Of a stretch of DNA of 64,000 bases, positions 11,286 through 24,128 are shown piece by piece (the first letter of the stretch is position 1; each line of letters opens with the position of its first letter). The notes under the pieces are model-generated. The model worked only from the letters and a program-made list of their open reading frames with translations. It was not told where the DNA came from and made no database searches. Position numbers and translations under genes: made by a program. The DNA comes from Calliphora vicina (taxonomy: Eukaryota; Arthropoda; Insecta; Diptera; Calliphoridae): NCBI RefSeq assembly GCF_958450345.1, contig NC_088782.1, positions 115,306,046 through 115,370,045 on the forward strand. The letters are read 5' to 3'.

Positions 11286-13357
11286 TAAATCTCAATGTTT
11301 TTACACCGCATTTATCTACTACTTAGTTATTTGAATTGAAAAAAAATTTCTAAAGCATATTTGTAATAGATTTGAATTGAAGATCCATTTCATCATTCAA
11401 TAAATTTTATTAAGAAATTTTGTAATGGATTTTCGTTGAAAAATTCTGAAATTCTTTTTAATAAAGCCGAAAACTAAATTTCTTTCGTTAGTGACAAATT
11501 GAAAGCGCTAAAAGTTTTATAATAACATGGGGTTAATTTGATTTTGAAAATTGAGTTAAAAATTAATTCATTCGAACCTTTGTTTACAGAACTGCAAAAT
11601 ATATGAATTCGTTTTAAAAACGAAAACGGTACCCGGAATTAGACCTTATTAGAGCTAAAATTGTCAACGCATCAAGAAAATTTAACATTATTTAACATAA
11701 GATTTGATATTAACATACTTTTAGCAGTTTCAGAAATAAATTATTCTTCCATATTACTTGTTTTTTTTAAATTTCTACTTTTATTTTCAATGTAATTTTG
11801 ACATTTACAAAAAAAGTGCTGCCAAATTTTGTACCTGTTTATGTTTGGCATCACTTAGTTTTGACCGTTAAAAATATAAATAAATACAGCTCTGTGAATT
11901 TTTTAAATGTATTAAACATTTCTAGTAGATATATCTGAGATTCATCATCGACAGCTCTTCCATGTCACAACAGTTTCAATATGCGCTGCCTCATAGTGCA
12001 TTGACAAAATAATTGATAAAACATCGCACAGTACTTTGTCACCATATAACATATGGACAAAAGTAGAAAGAATTGTAGTAGAAAATATAAACAGTGAGCT
12101 TAGTTTATAGAACACGTTAATCCATCTAATGTAGTTTTTATTAATTGATCTTCGGGAGTTTGAGTTGGGACATTACCAAGGATTAATAAAGCCTTCATTG
12201 GGAGGGATTTCGGTTATAAAAATTCTTCTACATTAAAAATATCCACAACAACACTTTGTTACGAAACGAGCGGCGTTTCTTAACATTTCCAAGAAAAGAT
12301 TTAATCTGCTTTGTTCCAGATAAATTAGCGCAAACTAAAATTGTTAGTCTATTCTTCGATAACTTTCTTCCTGGAGCACTAGTTTTTCTATCACGAACAA
12401 ACGTTTTATCTTTAGCATTTTCCAATATAGACCACTTACATTTGCATTGAGAATAATATCAGGAGTTAGATTGTGCTCAACATTAATTGTTTGGAATTTT
12501 TTTTTGTTGATTCTTTAAGAAGAATTAGAATTAAGAAGAGATTAAAAAAAGAGACGTAAACAAATCAAATTACTCGAAATGCGTTATTTCACAATTACAT
12601 ATTACGGACTATAATTTTTTCTATAGAGAAATATACATATAGCAGAAACTCCAAAGCCTAACTCAGTTGTCAAAAACATATGTATTATTAAAAAGATACT
12701 GTCACCCAGTTCAGACGATGATTTTACGATGTGGCGACGTCACTTTATCGAACAGTGTAGAGAGAAGCATGTAAAGTAAACAGAAAGAGTTTTAATTGAT
12801 CTCCTCCAATGAGTTTTGAATGGTTCTCCACCAGGTCTTTGTCTTCTCATAACCTCAAATTAAGGTTATAACAAAATGAACGAATGTAGATTAATATAAA
12901 CGACTGAAACTGTTAAAACAGTTATGCGACGTATAAAATCAATACCAATGCGAGATGTGACTCAGAACACTCGAAAGTCAAACAACAAAAATCGGTCTGA
13001 CCGTCCTTAAGAGATAATGCCGATGACGCGTGAGTTTTTCTACGTATAGTCGGTTTTAATTTTAACGTTCAAATTTATAGTGTGACCAGACTGTTGAGAA
13101 TTAGTAATGCATGCAAGTACTGCCATATTATAACTAAAATTAATGACAAAATTAACCGAAAAATCCATATCCACAATCACGCATAAACAGCTAAGCCAAT
13201 TTTATGATGTGTAAGCGTCAATAGGCTATACATAACTTTTTTTAATGACTTGGACCAAGAAGAGATAAAAAGGGGAAATCCGGTAAAATTTGTACCTTTA
13301 ATCCTTCAACAATCAAGCCAAAACGGCTGAACCGATTTTATTGAAATTTGGAACATA
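11286..13357. other. intergenic DNA without recognised genes
   Basis: No coding frame with family resemblance was found. Near 12630-12690 there is a partial copy of the fold-back repeat at 14246-14421 (ATAGAGAAATATACATATAG, CCTAACTCAGTTGTCAAAAA). The stretch just before 13357 (GCCAAAACGGCTGAACCGAT) resembles a phrase common in insect transposon tails. Confidence 0.3.
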
Positions 13358-13597
13358 GGGCCTTTTCGGAAATGCATCACTGGGCTGCATCTGATGCGCA
13401 GTACGTTCTAAAATGCAAAAGTTGCCAACACTGCAAATGTCTTGAGTTCTAAAAAGCAACAGTGAAACAGATGATGCGCAAAAACCCATCAAACAAGCAT
13501 CACCAAAATGGCTGATGCATTGTCTGCGCATCAGCATCGCAAACTAATCACAGATGCGCATCAAATGCAGCGCAGTGATGCATTTCCGAAAAGGCCC
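13358..13597. mobile_element. 240-bp MITE with roughly 42-bp terminal inverted repeats
   Basis: Left arm GGGCCTTTTCGGAAATGCAT and right arm ATGCATTTCCGAAAAGGCCC are exact complements at the ends. Pairing continues to TGATGCGCA with about two mismatches. ATA flanks both sides. There is no coding capacity. The long palindromic arms would fold into a hairpin if transcribed. The superfamily is not certain. Confidence 0.75.
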
Positions 13598-13924
13598 ATA
13601 CATAGATCTTTATTGCGAAGCTTTTTAGTTGATAAAGTTTTTTTTATTTTGCTCTTCGACAGATGATGAACGTCTCGTTTTTCAAGGGAAGCACAGAGTT
13701 AAATCTACGATTACTTATGGTTGCCATTCCACTAGAACCCATATAAGAGTCCATTAGGCCTACACTGCCCATGTGTGCAAAGTATTCACTCTTATATTGA
13801 CATCTTTTAGGTTTCCTTATTTAGTAGGTCAACCAGAAATATGTAATAATGAATTCAATTGATTCCGGCAAAAAACGTTCTGGTTGCCAATAGAAAATTA
13901 TCTGTAATACAATTTTTGATATTA
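13598..13924. other. intergenic DNA between two MITEs
   Basis: No feature seen. Confidence 0.3.
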
Positions 13925-14128
13925 GCCCCTGTCTATATCTGATAATTTTTTTTCATAATAAACGTCAAAATGGTTGTCAAGATAAAAAATTATCTGGTAT
14001 AGTCTTCCTTTATTAGTATTATTGCTTCGTTATGACAAAATTTTTAGTGCTTTTGTACAGACAACTTTGTCTTGACAACAAACGTCATTAATTGTTATGA
14101 TAAATATTTGTCCAGTATAGACAGGGGG
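13925..14128. mobile_element. 204-bp MITE, CCCCTGTCTATA family
   Basis: Ends are GCCCCTGTCTATA and TATAGACAGGGGG, flanked by TTA on both sides, a PIF/Harbinger-like signature. Interior phrases CAACAAACGTCATTAATTG and AAACGTCAAAATGGTTGTC form a second inverted layer. A relative lies at 25910-26062 in the other orientation. Confidence 0.65.
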
Positions 14129-14245
14129 TTAAAAACTCAACTTTAGTTCGTCTGTTTTCAAAAACCCAACTCTTGCAACAACAAATTAATCCATGTATTT
14201 TGTTGTTGTAGTAGTATTTTTATTTGACAAAACTGTTCGAATCGT

Positions 14246-14421
14246 AAATATACATAGACCGGAAACTCTCCTGTCAAAGACCTAACTCAGTTGTCAAAAA
14301 CTTAAGTGATGAGACTGTATGTGATTATTGTGATTAATTTTTTGTTTGAGTTGTTTCTAGTTTCCGCTGTGTATATTTCTCTATGGTCTTTGACAGGAGA
14401 GTTTCCGCTCTATGTATATTT
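14246..14421. mobile_element. fold-back repeat with 37-bp arms
   Basis: The arm at 14246-14282 and the arm at 14385-14421 are complementary over 37 bases with one mismatch. They contain AAATATACATAGA and AAACTCTCCTGTCAAAGACC. A partial third copy of the arm lies inside near 14365. A related fragment sits at about 12630. No transposase and no clear target duplication were seen. Confidence 0.6.
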
Positions 14422-16073
14422 ATCCATGGTTCGAATACTCACCAACAATTTTTTCTCTTATTTGTTCACTAATATTCTGATTGAAGTTTTTATTTCTGCC
14501 ATACTAATTCACTTTGTACGTTAAATCTAGTACAGTATTTAATTGTTAGATTGCAAAATACACCAATTTTGCATAAAATGGGTTTTTGTGATGACCTTCT
14601 GTAGACTGCTTTAGTTGTTAAAGGGTTAAGGACTATGAGGCTACCTGAAGCCATGTTGCTGTGTTGTTATGGTCGACTCGGCATTTAACATGGAAGGGAT
14701 ATTGCCAGTAAAAAATCAGTTCCATGATTATAGACATGCTATTGTTATGAACGATTGGTATGGGCTTGTTATTATCTGAGTTCGGGAATAACAGCATTCA
14801 ACACTTTTGTTTATAACGCGTGAGAAGTTTCAGTTAATTTACTAATAAGTAGACGAGTGCTTGCCGAACCTGTTCTAAGAAATTGACGATCTCATAATTC
14901 GATAAACAGCTAAAAAGAATATCGCCATGTTACGCTAGAAATATTGCATGAGATGAAAAATGCGGTCTAATATTTGCCGCCATGAGAATAATAATTCATA
15001 GAAAAGTATCAACTTTTCCAGCGCATGTGATGAGACAGTGGATCAATAAAGTTTTGTAACGTTGAATTTTGAACAGTTACAATTGTTTGCACAATATTTA
15101 CTTCTTAGTTTCTGCCGTTGTAACTGAAATGTATTTGAAAAGTTTCTTTTAAGATTTTTTAGGGATTAAATTGTATATATTTTTTAAAGTTTTTAATATG
15201 ATCATACCTTTGCCTTGACTTAAAAGAAAGAACCACACACTCTGTGTTTTCTTTTTAAATTTTTATTAATTCTTCTTAGAATTGTATTTTTTTTTTCAAA
15301 TATTTTTGTTTTTACTCTCACATATTTGTTTGTTTTATTATTTTATGTTCTGTTAAATTTTAATTAAACTCTTCTTAAAATGTATACGCTCAAACTTGGG
15401 GTAGATAAATACATATTTTGAATTCTATATGTATTAATTTATAATTTTTTTTGTTTTAATAATTATTTTTTGTTTTGTTTAATATAAAGATGATTTTGTT
15501 TGTTTGTTTTTTAATTAAGTTATGAAACTACTTATAAATTAAAAACTAAAGAGAAAAAATAGAATGGACAAAAAAATCTTAATAGGTTTTGTTTATATAT
15601 CTTTCTTTTTTATATAAATGTTTTTTTTTTTTGTTAGATTTTTTATATATTTTTATTTTTTTGTAAAAAAAAGTTATACTTTGTTTGAGAAGTATGTATG
15701 TATAATGAAAATACGAGTGAGTACTCTTGAAAGGATGCTGCAAGAATACATGTCTGTTTTAAAAGAGCTAATAATAAAATAGTTTCAACGACAGCTTGAT
15801 AATATAAAAAGCCACACACTAAATACTATTTAAAAAAAAAAAAGAAAAACCACAAACACAGCAGTCATGTGTTTGTTAGGGATAAATGTGGACAGGGAGA
15901 ATGAATGGTAAACTAAAATAAACAGGAGTTTAAAAGCAGTAGTTGAGTTTCTTTCAACTTGTGGTGATTGATTGGCTGGTTAGTTTGATGTCTATATAAA
16001 AATGTGTAAAAATCGAACAAATCGCCGCAACAAAGGAAATAACTGAAGTCGGGTTTTTTTATATCCTTTCCAA
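14422..16073. other. intergenic DNA and 3' UTR side of SRm160
   Basis: No gene is visible. The part from about 15200 to 16073 is T/A-rich with several possible minus-strand AATAAA signals (for example near 15258) and probably includes the SRm160 3' UTR. Confidence 0.3.
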
Positions 16074-19000
16074 TTAATCCATTTTCTTCATAGATTTAAG
16101 AGCTCTTTCCCTTAATTGTTTTTCTAGATCCTCATTAACACCGCCCAACAACATTGATGCCGTATTGGAGACTTTACCGGAGGACTTTTCCTCTTTGCGG
16201 TGAGTGTCGGTTACCGTTTCATCATCACTGCTGGATGAGCTGTCAGCCTTTTTGTTCTTCTTCTTGTGTTTCTTGTGTTTTTTATTCTTTTTGCTACTAT
16301 GTTTTTTGTGTTTCTTGTGTTTTTTCTTTTTGCTCGATTCATCATCCGAATCGCTGGACGACTCATCATCTGAATTCCGCTTCGAAGAGGATTTCTTTGA
16401 CTTCTTACGTTTCTTTTTGGCGGCGGCATGTTCATCCGTATCAGAAGAATCGTTTTTAGACTTTTTACGCTCATTATTCGTGGCCGAATGCGTGCGTTTG
16501 CGGGCCTGCAGTTTTGAGGCTTTTGTCTCCATTTCCAATTTGTTGGCGTACATTGCGACGGCGCCCTCATCTGTGTCTGAGTCAGATTTTGTTGGTTTCT
16601 TGTGTTCTGATTTTGAGCTGCTAGATTTTTTGGCAGCTGACGACGTGGATGATGAAGTGGTAGTTACTTGTTTTTCAGCACTAGTTTTAGAACGTTTAGC
16701 AGAGGATGATTGGGTACTAGTGGTTGTGTTGGTAGATTCTCTAGCTTCCACATGTTTGCGTTTTTCTGTCACCTCCACTGAGAGTTTGTCACGCTTGCGC
16801 TGCTGCTCCTCTTCTACACTGAGAGCTGATAGTTTTCTTTCCTTATTATTGGTTTTAGTAGGAGCAGAAGTTTTCGTCACAGACTTTTTCCTTCTTTGTT
16901 TCTCATCCTCAGAGTCATCGGAGTCACTTTCACTAGATGAGGTCTGTTGTGGCTTGCGCTGCTGTGGTTTGGTAGCATTAGCCTTTTCGGTTTTCTCAAT
17001 TTTATCAGACTTTTTGGTGGCCAATGCAGCTTGTGTTTTCTTCAAATCCTCTTTAGCTTTGGCTTTCTCTTTTTCGCGTCGTACTCTTTCACGTTCCTCT
17101 TCTTCCGTGCTGTCCTCATCTTCACTGTCGTCGCTGTCATCTGAACTATCCGAGGAACTTGAATCACTGTCTTGTCGTTTTTTAGTCAATGACTTTTTCT
17201 CCTTGCCTGAGGCTTGATTTTCTGCTTGTTTGCGCTCATGGGGCTTAAGGAATGGAGAGGGGGTCCTAGATAAACTAACACTATAAAGATCTCTACGTCC
17301 ACTGGATGCAGTTGTTGGTACCGCTGATAACTTCTTGGTTTTAGTTTCTGCGGGTTGTATGGATTCTGATTTAGAATGTTTGCGTCCGGCTTCCTCTAGT
17401 TCATCTCGGGAGAGATCGATAGTTTTTACAGCAGGGGCACAGTACTCCACCGAAGAGCGGCCTGTAAAAAAGGAATAAAAAAAAAATAAATCAAACAGAA
17501 TTCTTAAACATGTGTTGTAAACAGGTGAAGTTCCTGTGTATTTTGATTCGAAAATACAAATTTTTGAATTTAAACCAACTGTAGATTATAAAATAGAACA
17601 TTTAAATCGAATTACAGTAATTGTTTTCGAACAACTGAATTGCTTTCCAATAAGGGCGTATCATTGGCGACCATGTTATTTTGGCGGCCTCAGACGAGAT
17701 ACACATTTGAGCAACACAACCAAATGATAAAACTGTATTATCAAACAAAGTTGTCATATATGGAACAACACCAACAGACAAGTGGCACACCAGGCGTCAA
17801 TCCACAAAAAAATTAAAATTTTGGGCCGGCGCCATCATTGATCCAGACTTCTTCGAAAATGATGTTGGTGATGCGATCTATATCAACGGCGAACTCTACA
17901 GATCATTGATCATCAATTTCTTTTGGCTCGAATTAAACGTAATGGTCGTGGACGGTATGTAGTACCAGCAGGAAACCTCTATAAACCACACAGCGATCGA
18001 CAATGGACATTATGCGTTCCCAAGCCAATTGCATCTTCGATCCGTAACGACCCTAGTCTCATTCGGCCAAAGATTGTCAACTCAGCGATAGCTTTATCAA
18101 CCGGAAGTTTTTCCCCAGGGAAGAACTTTCGACGACAGCAGAGCTGTTACAACATGGAACCGCTAGACTTTATATTAAGGAGTTGTCTCCCAGGTCTACA
18201 CCAATAAGCAGGATGCAACCGATGCCCTTAATGTCAACATAAATCTGACCATTACTCAAATTCAGTTGGATCTATGTATCTCAGAGTCAATGCAAATTGG
18301 AAAGCAGCAGTGGCTGTTTGAATAATATTACATTACTTAAATAATGACAAACATGTGCCTTTCAAAAAATAAAAAAATATAAAGAATTTCGTTAATACCT
18401 CACACACAGCTTGTTTTACAACATTTCCCGCCCTTATTTCCTCTACACTATAAAATGAAAATGTTTTATTTCAAAGTATAAAAACCCACTTCTAATTCAC
18501 TTCTAAAAAATTTCCTTTTTCATGCAAAAACACTCTCTTTCGAATCAAACTTCTATCAGCCTCTAGGATTACTTACCACCACTTTCCCTCGAACGATTAG
18601 CAACTCTCTTATAACGCTCTTGGGATCTGCTAAGGCTGCGATTTTTACGTCCCTTGTCTTTGATGGACGGTGGTGGAGAGGGTTTCCTATTCTCACTGCT
18701 GCGACGATTACTCACGTTCTTTTTCACATTCTCACCATCCGACTCGTCCTCCCAATTGGAACCGGGCGAAGGCGAACGTTGCTTTGGTTTATTGACGGGT
18801 GCCGCAGCATTTCTTTGTGATTGATCCCAACGGTTGAAAGCGCCTGCACCACCACCAGCAGCACCACCACCACGTCCTGCACCTCCACCTCCCCCACGTT
18901 CCGGTGATGAGCCACGCAAAGGTGAAGACGGACGTCGTTCCCGTGAATTAAGTCGGCGCTCGCGGGATCGTCTGGGTGGTGAACCACGCCATTGGGGTGA

Positions 19001-21807
19001 ATATTTACGAAATTGATTTTGCACCGGCGAAAAACGTCTTTCTCGTGAAAAGCGTCGTTGGGGTGACATGTTGCGGCGATTGTCAAAACGATTGCCACCC
19101 ATCATGCCTCTGTTACCACCACCGCCGCCTCCACGATCGCGACTTTGACTTCTGCGATTCCAGTGATTCATGCGTCCACGATTGTTGCGATTATTGCCTC
19201 GGAATTGTAAAGGTGAACGGCGTCGATTGAATCTATAGGAGAAAGACAATTAAGAAATAGAAACATTTTGGTTAAAAAAAACAACTCTTTTAGAAAAACA
19301 TTTTAAAAGCTTTTTTGGAATAAAAAATGCTACTTTATATGAGAAAATAATGTTTGGCCAAATGAAATTTTGCCTTATTTACCTTCTAGGTGAACGTGAG
19401 CGATTACGTGAAAATGAACGTGGTCGTGATCGAGATCTTCTTCTAGACCTCGAACGTTGTTGACGTGGACCGCCACCACCTCGGTCATCAAATCTGCCGG
19501 GTGATCTTCGATTACGATTATGCATAAAACCTCTGCCACGGCTACGGGAATCACCCCTTCGGCCGCCACCACCACCACCTCTGCCACCATCTCTATCCAA
19601 AGAACTGGCCGAAGAGTCTCTATTATTGCGATATTGACGTTTGTTTTGTATACTATTCTTATTACGCTTCAATTCGAAACCTTCCTGGGGTGGTTCGGGC
19701 GAAAGGGACAGACTAGCTGAACGTGAGGGTGTACGTTTGTTATTGCGCTTGGAGCTGGAACGTGCAGACGAATGCGTGCGAGAACGTGAACGTGAAGAAC
19801 GAGGCGGTGAACGGGGTTTGGGTTTCCGGGCGGCCGGTGATGTGACCCTACTGCGGCTGCGGGAAGAGGAGCGTTTATTTTTGCCAGCAAACGGATTACG
19901 GGGATTCTTAGAAGCGGAGCCCTTTTTCTCATGGCCATTTTGTGCCGGATTCGAATCTCGCGATTCGGAACGATTGCGTTTAGGAGAAGCCGGTTTGGGT
20001 GGAGGCGGACTTGGTTTGCGTTTCTCTGGAGAGCGAGTGCGCGACTTGCGATTACGGCTGCGCGAATTATCTTTACGTTTTTGAGGCGTCTTAGAACGTG
20101 ACTTCTGGCGACGTGCACTGCGATCTCTAGAACGTGATCTTCGTCGCCTGCGATCGGGAGAACGACGTCGCGGTGATCTTGAGCTGCGTCTACGTTCTTT
20201 TTCCCTGGAACCATTACGTCGCCGTTGAGGCGAGCTGCGATCACGCGAAGAACGTTCCTTTTGAGCTGATCTATCCCTAGAACGTTTACGTGGTGATCTA
20301 TTTTTGTCCACATGATTATCTCGGGATTTCGATCTAGATTTATCGCGTTTTGTTGACTGATTTTCCACATTATTGGTATTTTTATCCTCATCCTTAGTCG
20401 AATTGCGATTTTCATCCGAATTCGAACGATTTTTAGCCGACAGATGGGAACGCACCTGTTCAATGGCGCTGAGAGTGCTGGGCGGTAACTGTTGTTCACG
20501 TTCTTTTTGTGTTAAATCACGCTCTTTGCCACCACCACCACTAGCACCTGTATTACCACCGCCAGTGCGTCTCTCACCTCTATCTCGGGAACGAGAGCGG
20601 GACCTAGATCTAGATCTTGATCTATCATTTCTATCTCGATGCTTGATCTCTTCTTCTCTTTTGAGAATTTCATCTTTCTTCTGTTGTATAAACTCGGCCG
20701 GTATGCCCGTCTCACTATCTTGCGCGGACAACAAGAGCGCCCATAACTCACCCATAAATTGTCGGGCATTAGGACCATTCAAAAATCCTGTCATATTTAT
20801 TTGCATTTTCTTCGGACAAGGAAATTTCTCCTCTTCCAATTGATTGTACACAAACTCAGCCACCACATCATCTTCCATGTGCAACATATCGGTAATTTTC
20901 TTACTGATCCATGGCCTCAACACATCCAATTTGACTTTGGACATGTCGACACGTTTGTTGAGACAATCACCAAATTTCATTTGTTTCATAAGTTTCTTTT
21001 CTTTGTCGCTGAAGCGAGTGTCCTGTTGTTGTGTGGTGCCCTGTAAGTAGTATATAAAGTTGGTCAATTAATTTTGTAAGTAATAAGAAAAAATATGACT
21101 TTAATGAGTCCTCATTTTCTTCTCCAAATATTAAATCCTTAACTATTTTTTATAAGACAATATTTGACATGATAAAATTTTACAAATTTAGCTATTAATT
21201 AATTCCCTGTGATGATCTTTTCGAATAAAATTTTGTTGCCAGACCCGGCAGATCAGACAATTTTTGTAAAATATTTAAGTAAATCGTCATTTTATCAATA
21301 AGATAAATTAAATTTAAGGTTATGTTATAGCATATTTCAATATTTGTTTTCAATAATTACTCGGACTATAACCCAACAAAAATCGGATGTCTATAATCTT
21401 GTCATAAGAACAATAAGTAAAAGTAGAAATGGAAAAAGTTTAATAAAATGCACAGTCATATCTTAAAATAAGAGGTATTATTATTCGAAATATGTAATTA
21501 CATTTTCCCCCAGAATGCATAGCTTTCTGATCTGATTTGTAGACTTCTTACACAAAACCTTGACCCTAAAACAAACATTATTAAAAATTTATGAAATAAA
21601 ACAAGGAATTATACAAAATTTTAAATCTGTTAATGAACTATTAAACTTATTTAGTTAACCGCAATTATAAAACTATTAAACCGAAATATTGTATTTTTTT
21701 TTGGAATTTTCATTATGAAAACAACAATAATAATATAAACACAGCACAAACACTGTCAAACACAAATTCATATATATATATTAAATGCAACTTACCGTGA
21801 ACATCAT
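16074..21807 (-). CDS. SRm160: SRm160/SRRM1-like splicing coactivator with PWI domain, four coding exons
   Basis: Nuclear SR-related protein that in other animals bridges snRNPs and SR proteins and helps couple splicing to 3' end formation. Coding exons on the minus strand: 21807-21796 (MMFT), 21040-19383, 19232-18577 and 17461-16074; 3714 bases, 1237 aa, phases consistent. Residues about 28-120 form the PWI domain, with the signature RPWI at 46-49 and the SRRM1-like blocks KFGDCLNKRVDMSKVKLDVL, TGFLNGPNARQFMGELWALL and LLSAQDSETGIPAEF. The rest is low complexity: long RS/SR tracts, a Gly-rich stretch (GGGGGGNRGMMGG, GRGGGAAGGGAG) in exon 3, and acidic-Ser and Lys-rich runs in exon 4. It ends LEKQLRERALKSMKKMD. 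The size is larger than I recall for Drosophila SRm160, the extra length being in disordered tracts. Confidence 0.93.
17650..18310 (+). pseudogene. dead mariner/IS630-type transposase in SRm160 intron 3
   Basis: Opposite to the host gene. Broken frames contain FWAGAIIDPDFFENDVGDAI and, after a short gap, FFWLELNVMVVDGM, matching the central 'GxIIGPYFFEN...FFWPELDDMDVDDMWFQQDGATCHTA' region of an insect Tc1/mariner-superfamily transposase. Further pieces are STQR near 18080 and VYTNKQDATDALNVNI near 18190-18235. Frameshifts and stops are numerous and no intact termini were seen. The same lineage occurs at 28.3-28.9 and 52.0-52.6 kb. Confidence 0.7.
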
Positions 21808-23190
21808 TTTGTCACCCTTAATTTATGAACGACGGACGTTTGATTTTCAAGAAACAAATTATAAAACAAATATTGGAAAACTTTTTCGTGTCTAGGGGAA
21901 AAAAATGTGTTTTTATGCAGCTACAAACACTACACACCATTCATTCCCTTTATATCTGTGCTCTAATTATTTCATTTTTCATTAATTACAAAATTTTAAT
22001 ATTTGTTGTACTTTTAGCCCCACTTTTTTTTCTATTAACAAAAACAACACTCCTGCTTTACACACTTTGGTCAATTTCCCACTCTTTTTCTGGTTTTGAA
22101 AAAAAATATTTATATTTTTTATTTCATCCACAAGATGAAATCGCTCGCAGAAGAAGAAAAAAACCGGGTATAACTCCAAAACGGCGTGGTGCGAAAAAAT
22201 AAAACACACACGTTAAGAAAAAACAAGAGCAGCAGCAGCAAAAAAATATCAACTGCCTTATCTTGACGACAGCTACGAAAGCAGCATTAAAATGTAATAC
22301 GAAAAAAATCAGCAATAAAAAAAATTATGGAATCTTTTTTCTCTTGTTCGTTTTTTAACTTTTTCCGTATAAAAAAACACTAAAAATAACACATTTAATG
22401 TATTGATGCTAGCAAATTCATTGTTTTCTATGATTTGGCCGTTTTTAACAATATTTTCAATGGAAATGCTGTAATTTTAGTAAAAATTTATACAATTTTT
22501 AATACGGCTCTATGCAAAATGGAGACGCACCGAAAAGAAAACTTAACGAATAATTCGTTAAGAAACAGTATTGCTTATTCGTTTTCTCCCTGCATTCTCA
22601 CACGCATACACACACACACAGCCAAAAATGTTTGTTAATGACATCTGGTGAAGAGAGTTGGCATTTGAAGAAGCAGAGTTGTAATTATGAAATAAAATCA
22701 ACCCTGCTAGACAGTGGTGGGTTAGAAAATAAGAAATAATTATTATCGAAAATACTAAAAATATTAATTTCATAGCCTTAAATATTAAAATAAATGCCTA
22801 AAATACAAAAATTAACTTTCATTTAGACAAACTTTGATAAAATCTTAAATATGTCCATACATTTTTCTGGCAGAGTCTGCACTCCAGTAAAAATTTTAAT
22901 TTGTCAAAATAATGAAATTCTAAATAAGCAATCAAATAAAGCCTAATTTCATTATTTTAAAAAATATCATTGTCGCCCCTAAATTTAATTTTCATTAAAT
23001 TATTCACCTATTGAAAGAGTGGTCGAAAAGTTCAATAAGGAAATAATAATAATGAAACAAGTAAATCAATTAATACTCCTTGAACTTTTTAAAATCGGTC
23101 AATTTGATAGTTGGCAATAAAGCCAAATATTCAAAATCATCCGATTTGAATCTCAATGGAGCCACAAGGAATTTAATTGAAAAAAATTAA
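21808..23190. other. SRm160 upstream flank and intergenic DNA
   Basis: Contains the presumed SRm160 5' UTR and promoter (CAAAATGATG context at the start codon). A perfect 21-base palindrome centred at about 22553 has arms CTTAACGAAT/ATTCGTTAAG. An ACACACAC run lies near 22610. No gene was recognised. Confidence 0.3.
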
Positions 23191-23763
23191 CCCTTTCACT
23201 ACCATGGGGATCATGCATCCCAAGAGAAATTTAAAAAATCGCCAAAAATACAATATACGCTGTATTTAAAAAATATAATGTCCCATTAATAGTATTAAGT
23301 ATTTTTTGTTTGTTTGGTACGTACAATGAGTGCATTGAGTTTTAATGCAATTAGTTTATTAAATCTCGGTTGCGCAAGTGTTTTTTTATTTATAAGCGTA
23401 TGTAATTGTTTTTGCTTCTGAAAGTTATTTTGTGTAAATAATATGTGTTTTATATTATAATCAAGTAAGTAAACATCAATATATTCTTTATATATTCTTA
23501 TATCTTGCATTTTATCCATTTGGGATAATTGATCCCACTGGTTTTGTTAAAGACACATCTGATAAAAAAAAACAGTTTTATTATTCTGAAGGAAATGCTA
23601 CCGATTAGGATTTTAAGTTCCAATCAATGTCGTGTATATAACCCAGTGGGACATATTATCACAGGACTTAGCTTCGAGCTGAAGCTATATCCTGGCTTGT
23701 GCTTCTGGTTATTAATCATAAACAAAAAAATACCGCGCTACTTATAGAACGACAGTGAAAGGC
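23191..23763. mobile_element. 573-bp piggyBac-like MITE
   Basis: Flanked by TTAA at 23187-23190 and 23764-23767. The ends are CCCTTTCACTACC and GACAGTGAAAGGC, complementary over about ten bases apart from the terminal position. TTAA duplication with CCCTTT-type ends is the piggyBac signature. No transposase frame is present. Confidence 0.6.
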
Positions 23764-24128
23764 TTAAAATAAAAGAAGTTAAAATAGAATAGTAAAAATA
23801 AATTTCAAAAAGTACCAAAATACACACAGCCTCAAAAGTGAGTAACCACCAGTGAATTTTATTATATTTTTTAAGATCATGAAGATCATTATAGTCCGAC
23901 TTATATCTTTTTTTCAGAACTGAATCTATTATTCATCACAATCTTCAACAAAACGAAACTTTAAAATTTTAATCGATGAATAATAGATTTTAGGATTTTC
24001 ATTATCTTAAAAAAAATCAAATAATTTGTGGTGTTTACTCATTTTTGGGGATGTGTGTATGTGTACTGAAGTTCACCGCTTTTTACCGCTTAGTACTTGA
24101 GTTCCGAATAGCATCTTGTTAGTTCTTT
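23764..24128. other. intergenic DNA between two repeats
   Basis: AT-rich. A pair of inverted phrases, TTATATTTTTTAAGATCATG near 23865 and GATTTTCATTATCTTAAAAA near 24000, suggests a loose hairpin. No gene. Confidence 0.25.

Noticed and set aside
16204..17217. 337-codon open frame on the + strand, rich in L, F, S and D
   Set aside because: It is the antisense of SRm160 exon 4. The Ser/Lys/Asp repeats of the real protein keep the opposite strand free of stops, and it has no domain.
19669..20499. 276-codon minus-strand frame rich in R, I, N and V
   Set aside because: It is an out-of-phase reading of SRm160 exon 2, which has the PWI domain and consistent splice phases in another frame.
21825..22202. 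125-codon + strand frame next to the SRm160 start
   Set aside because: Low-complexity F, L, K and I content in AT-rich 5' flank, no family resemblance and no splice or start context.
22543..22563. Perfect 21-base palindrome as an operator-like site
   Set aside because: A single short palindrome in AT-rich DNA with no second copy or neighbouring motif; not enough for a regulatory call.
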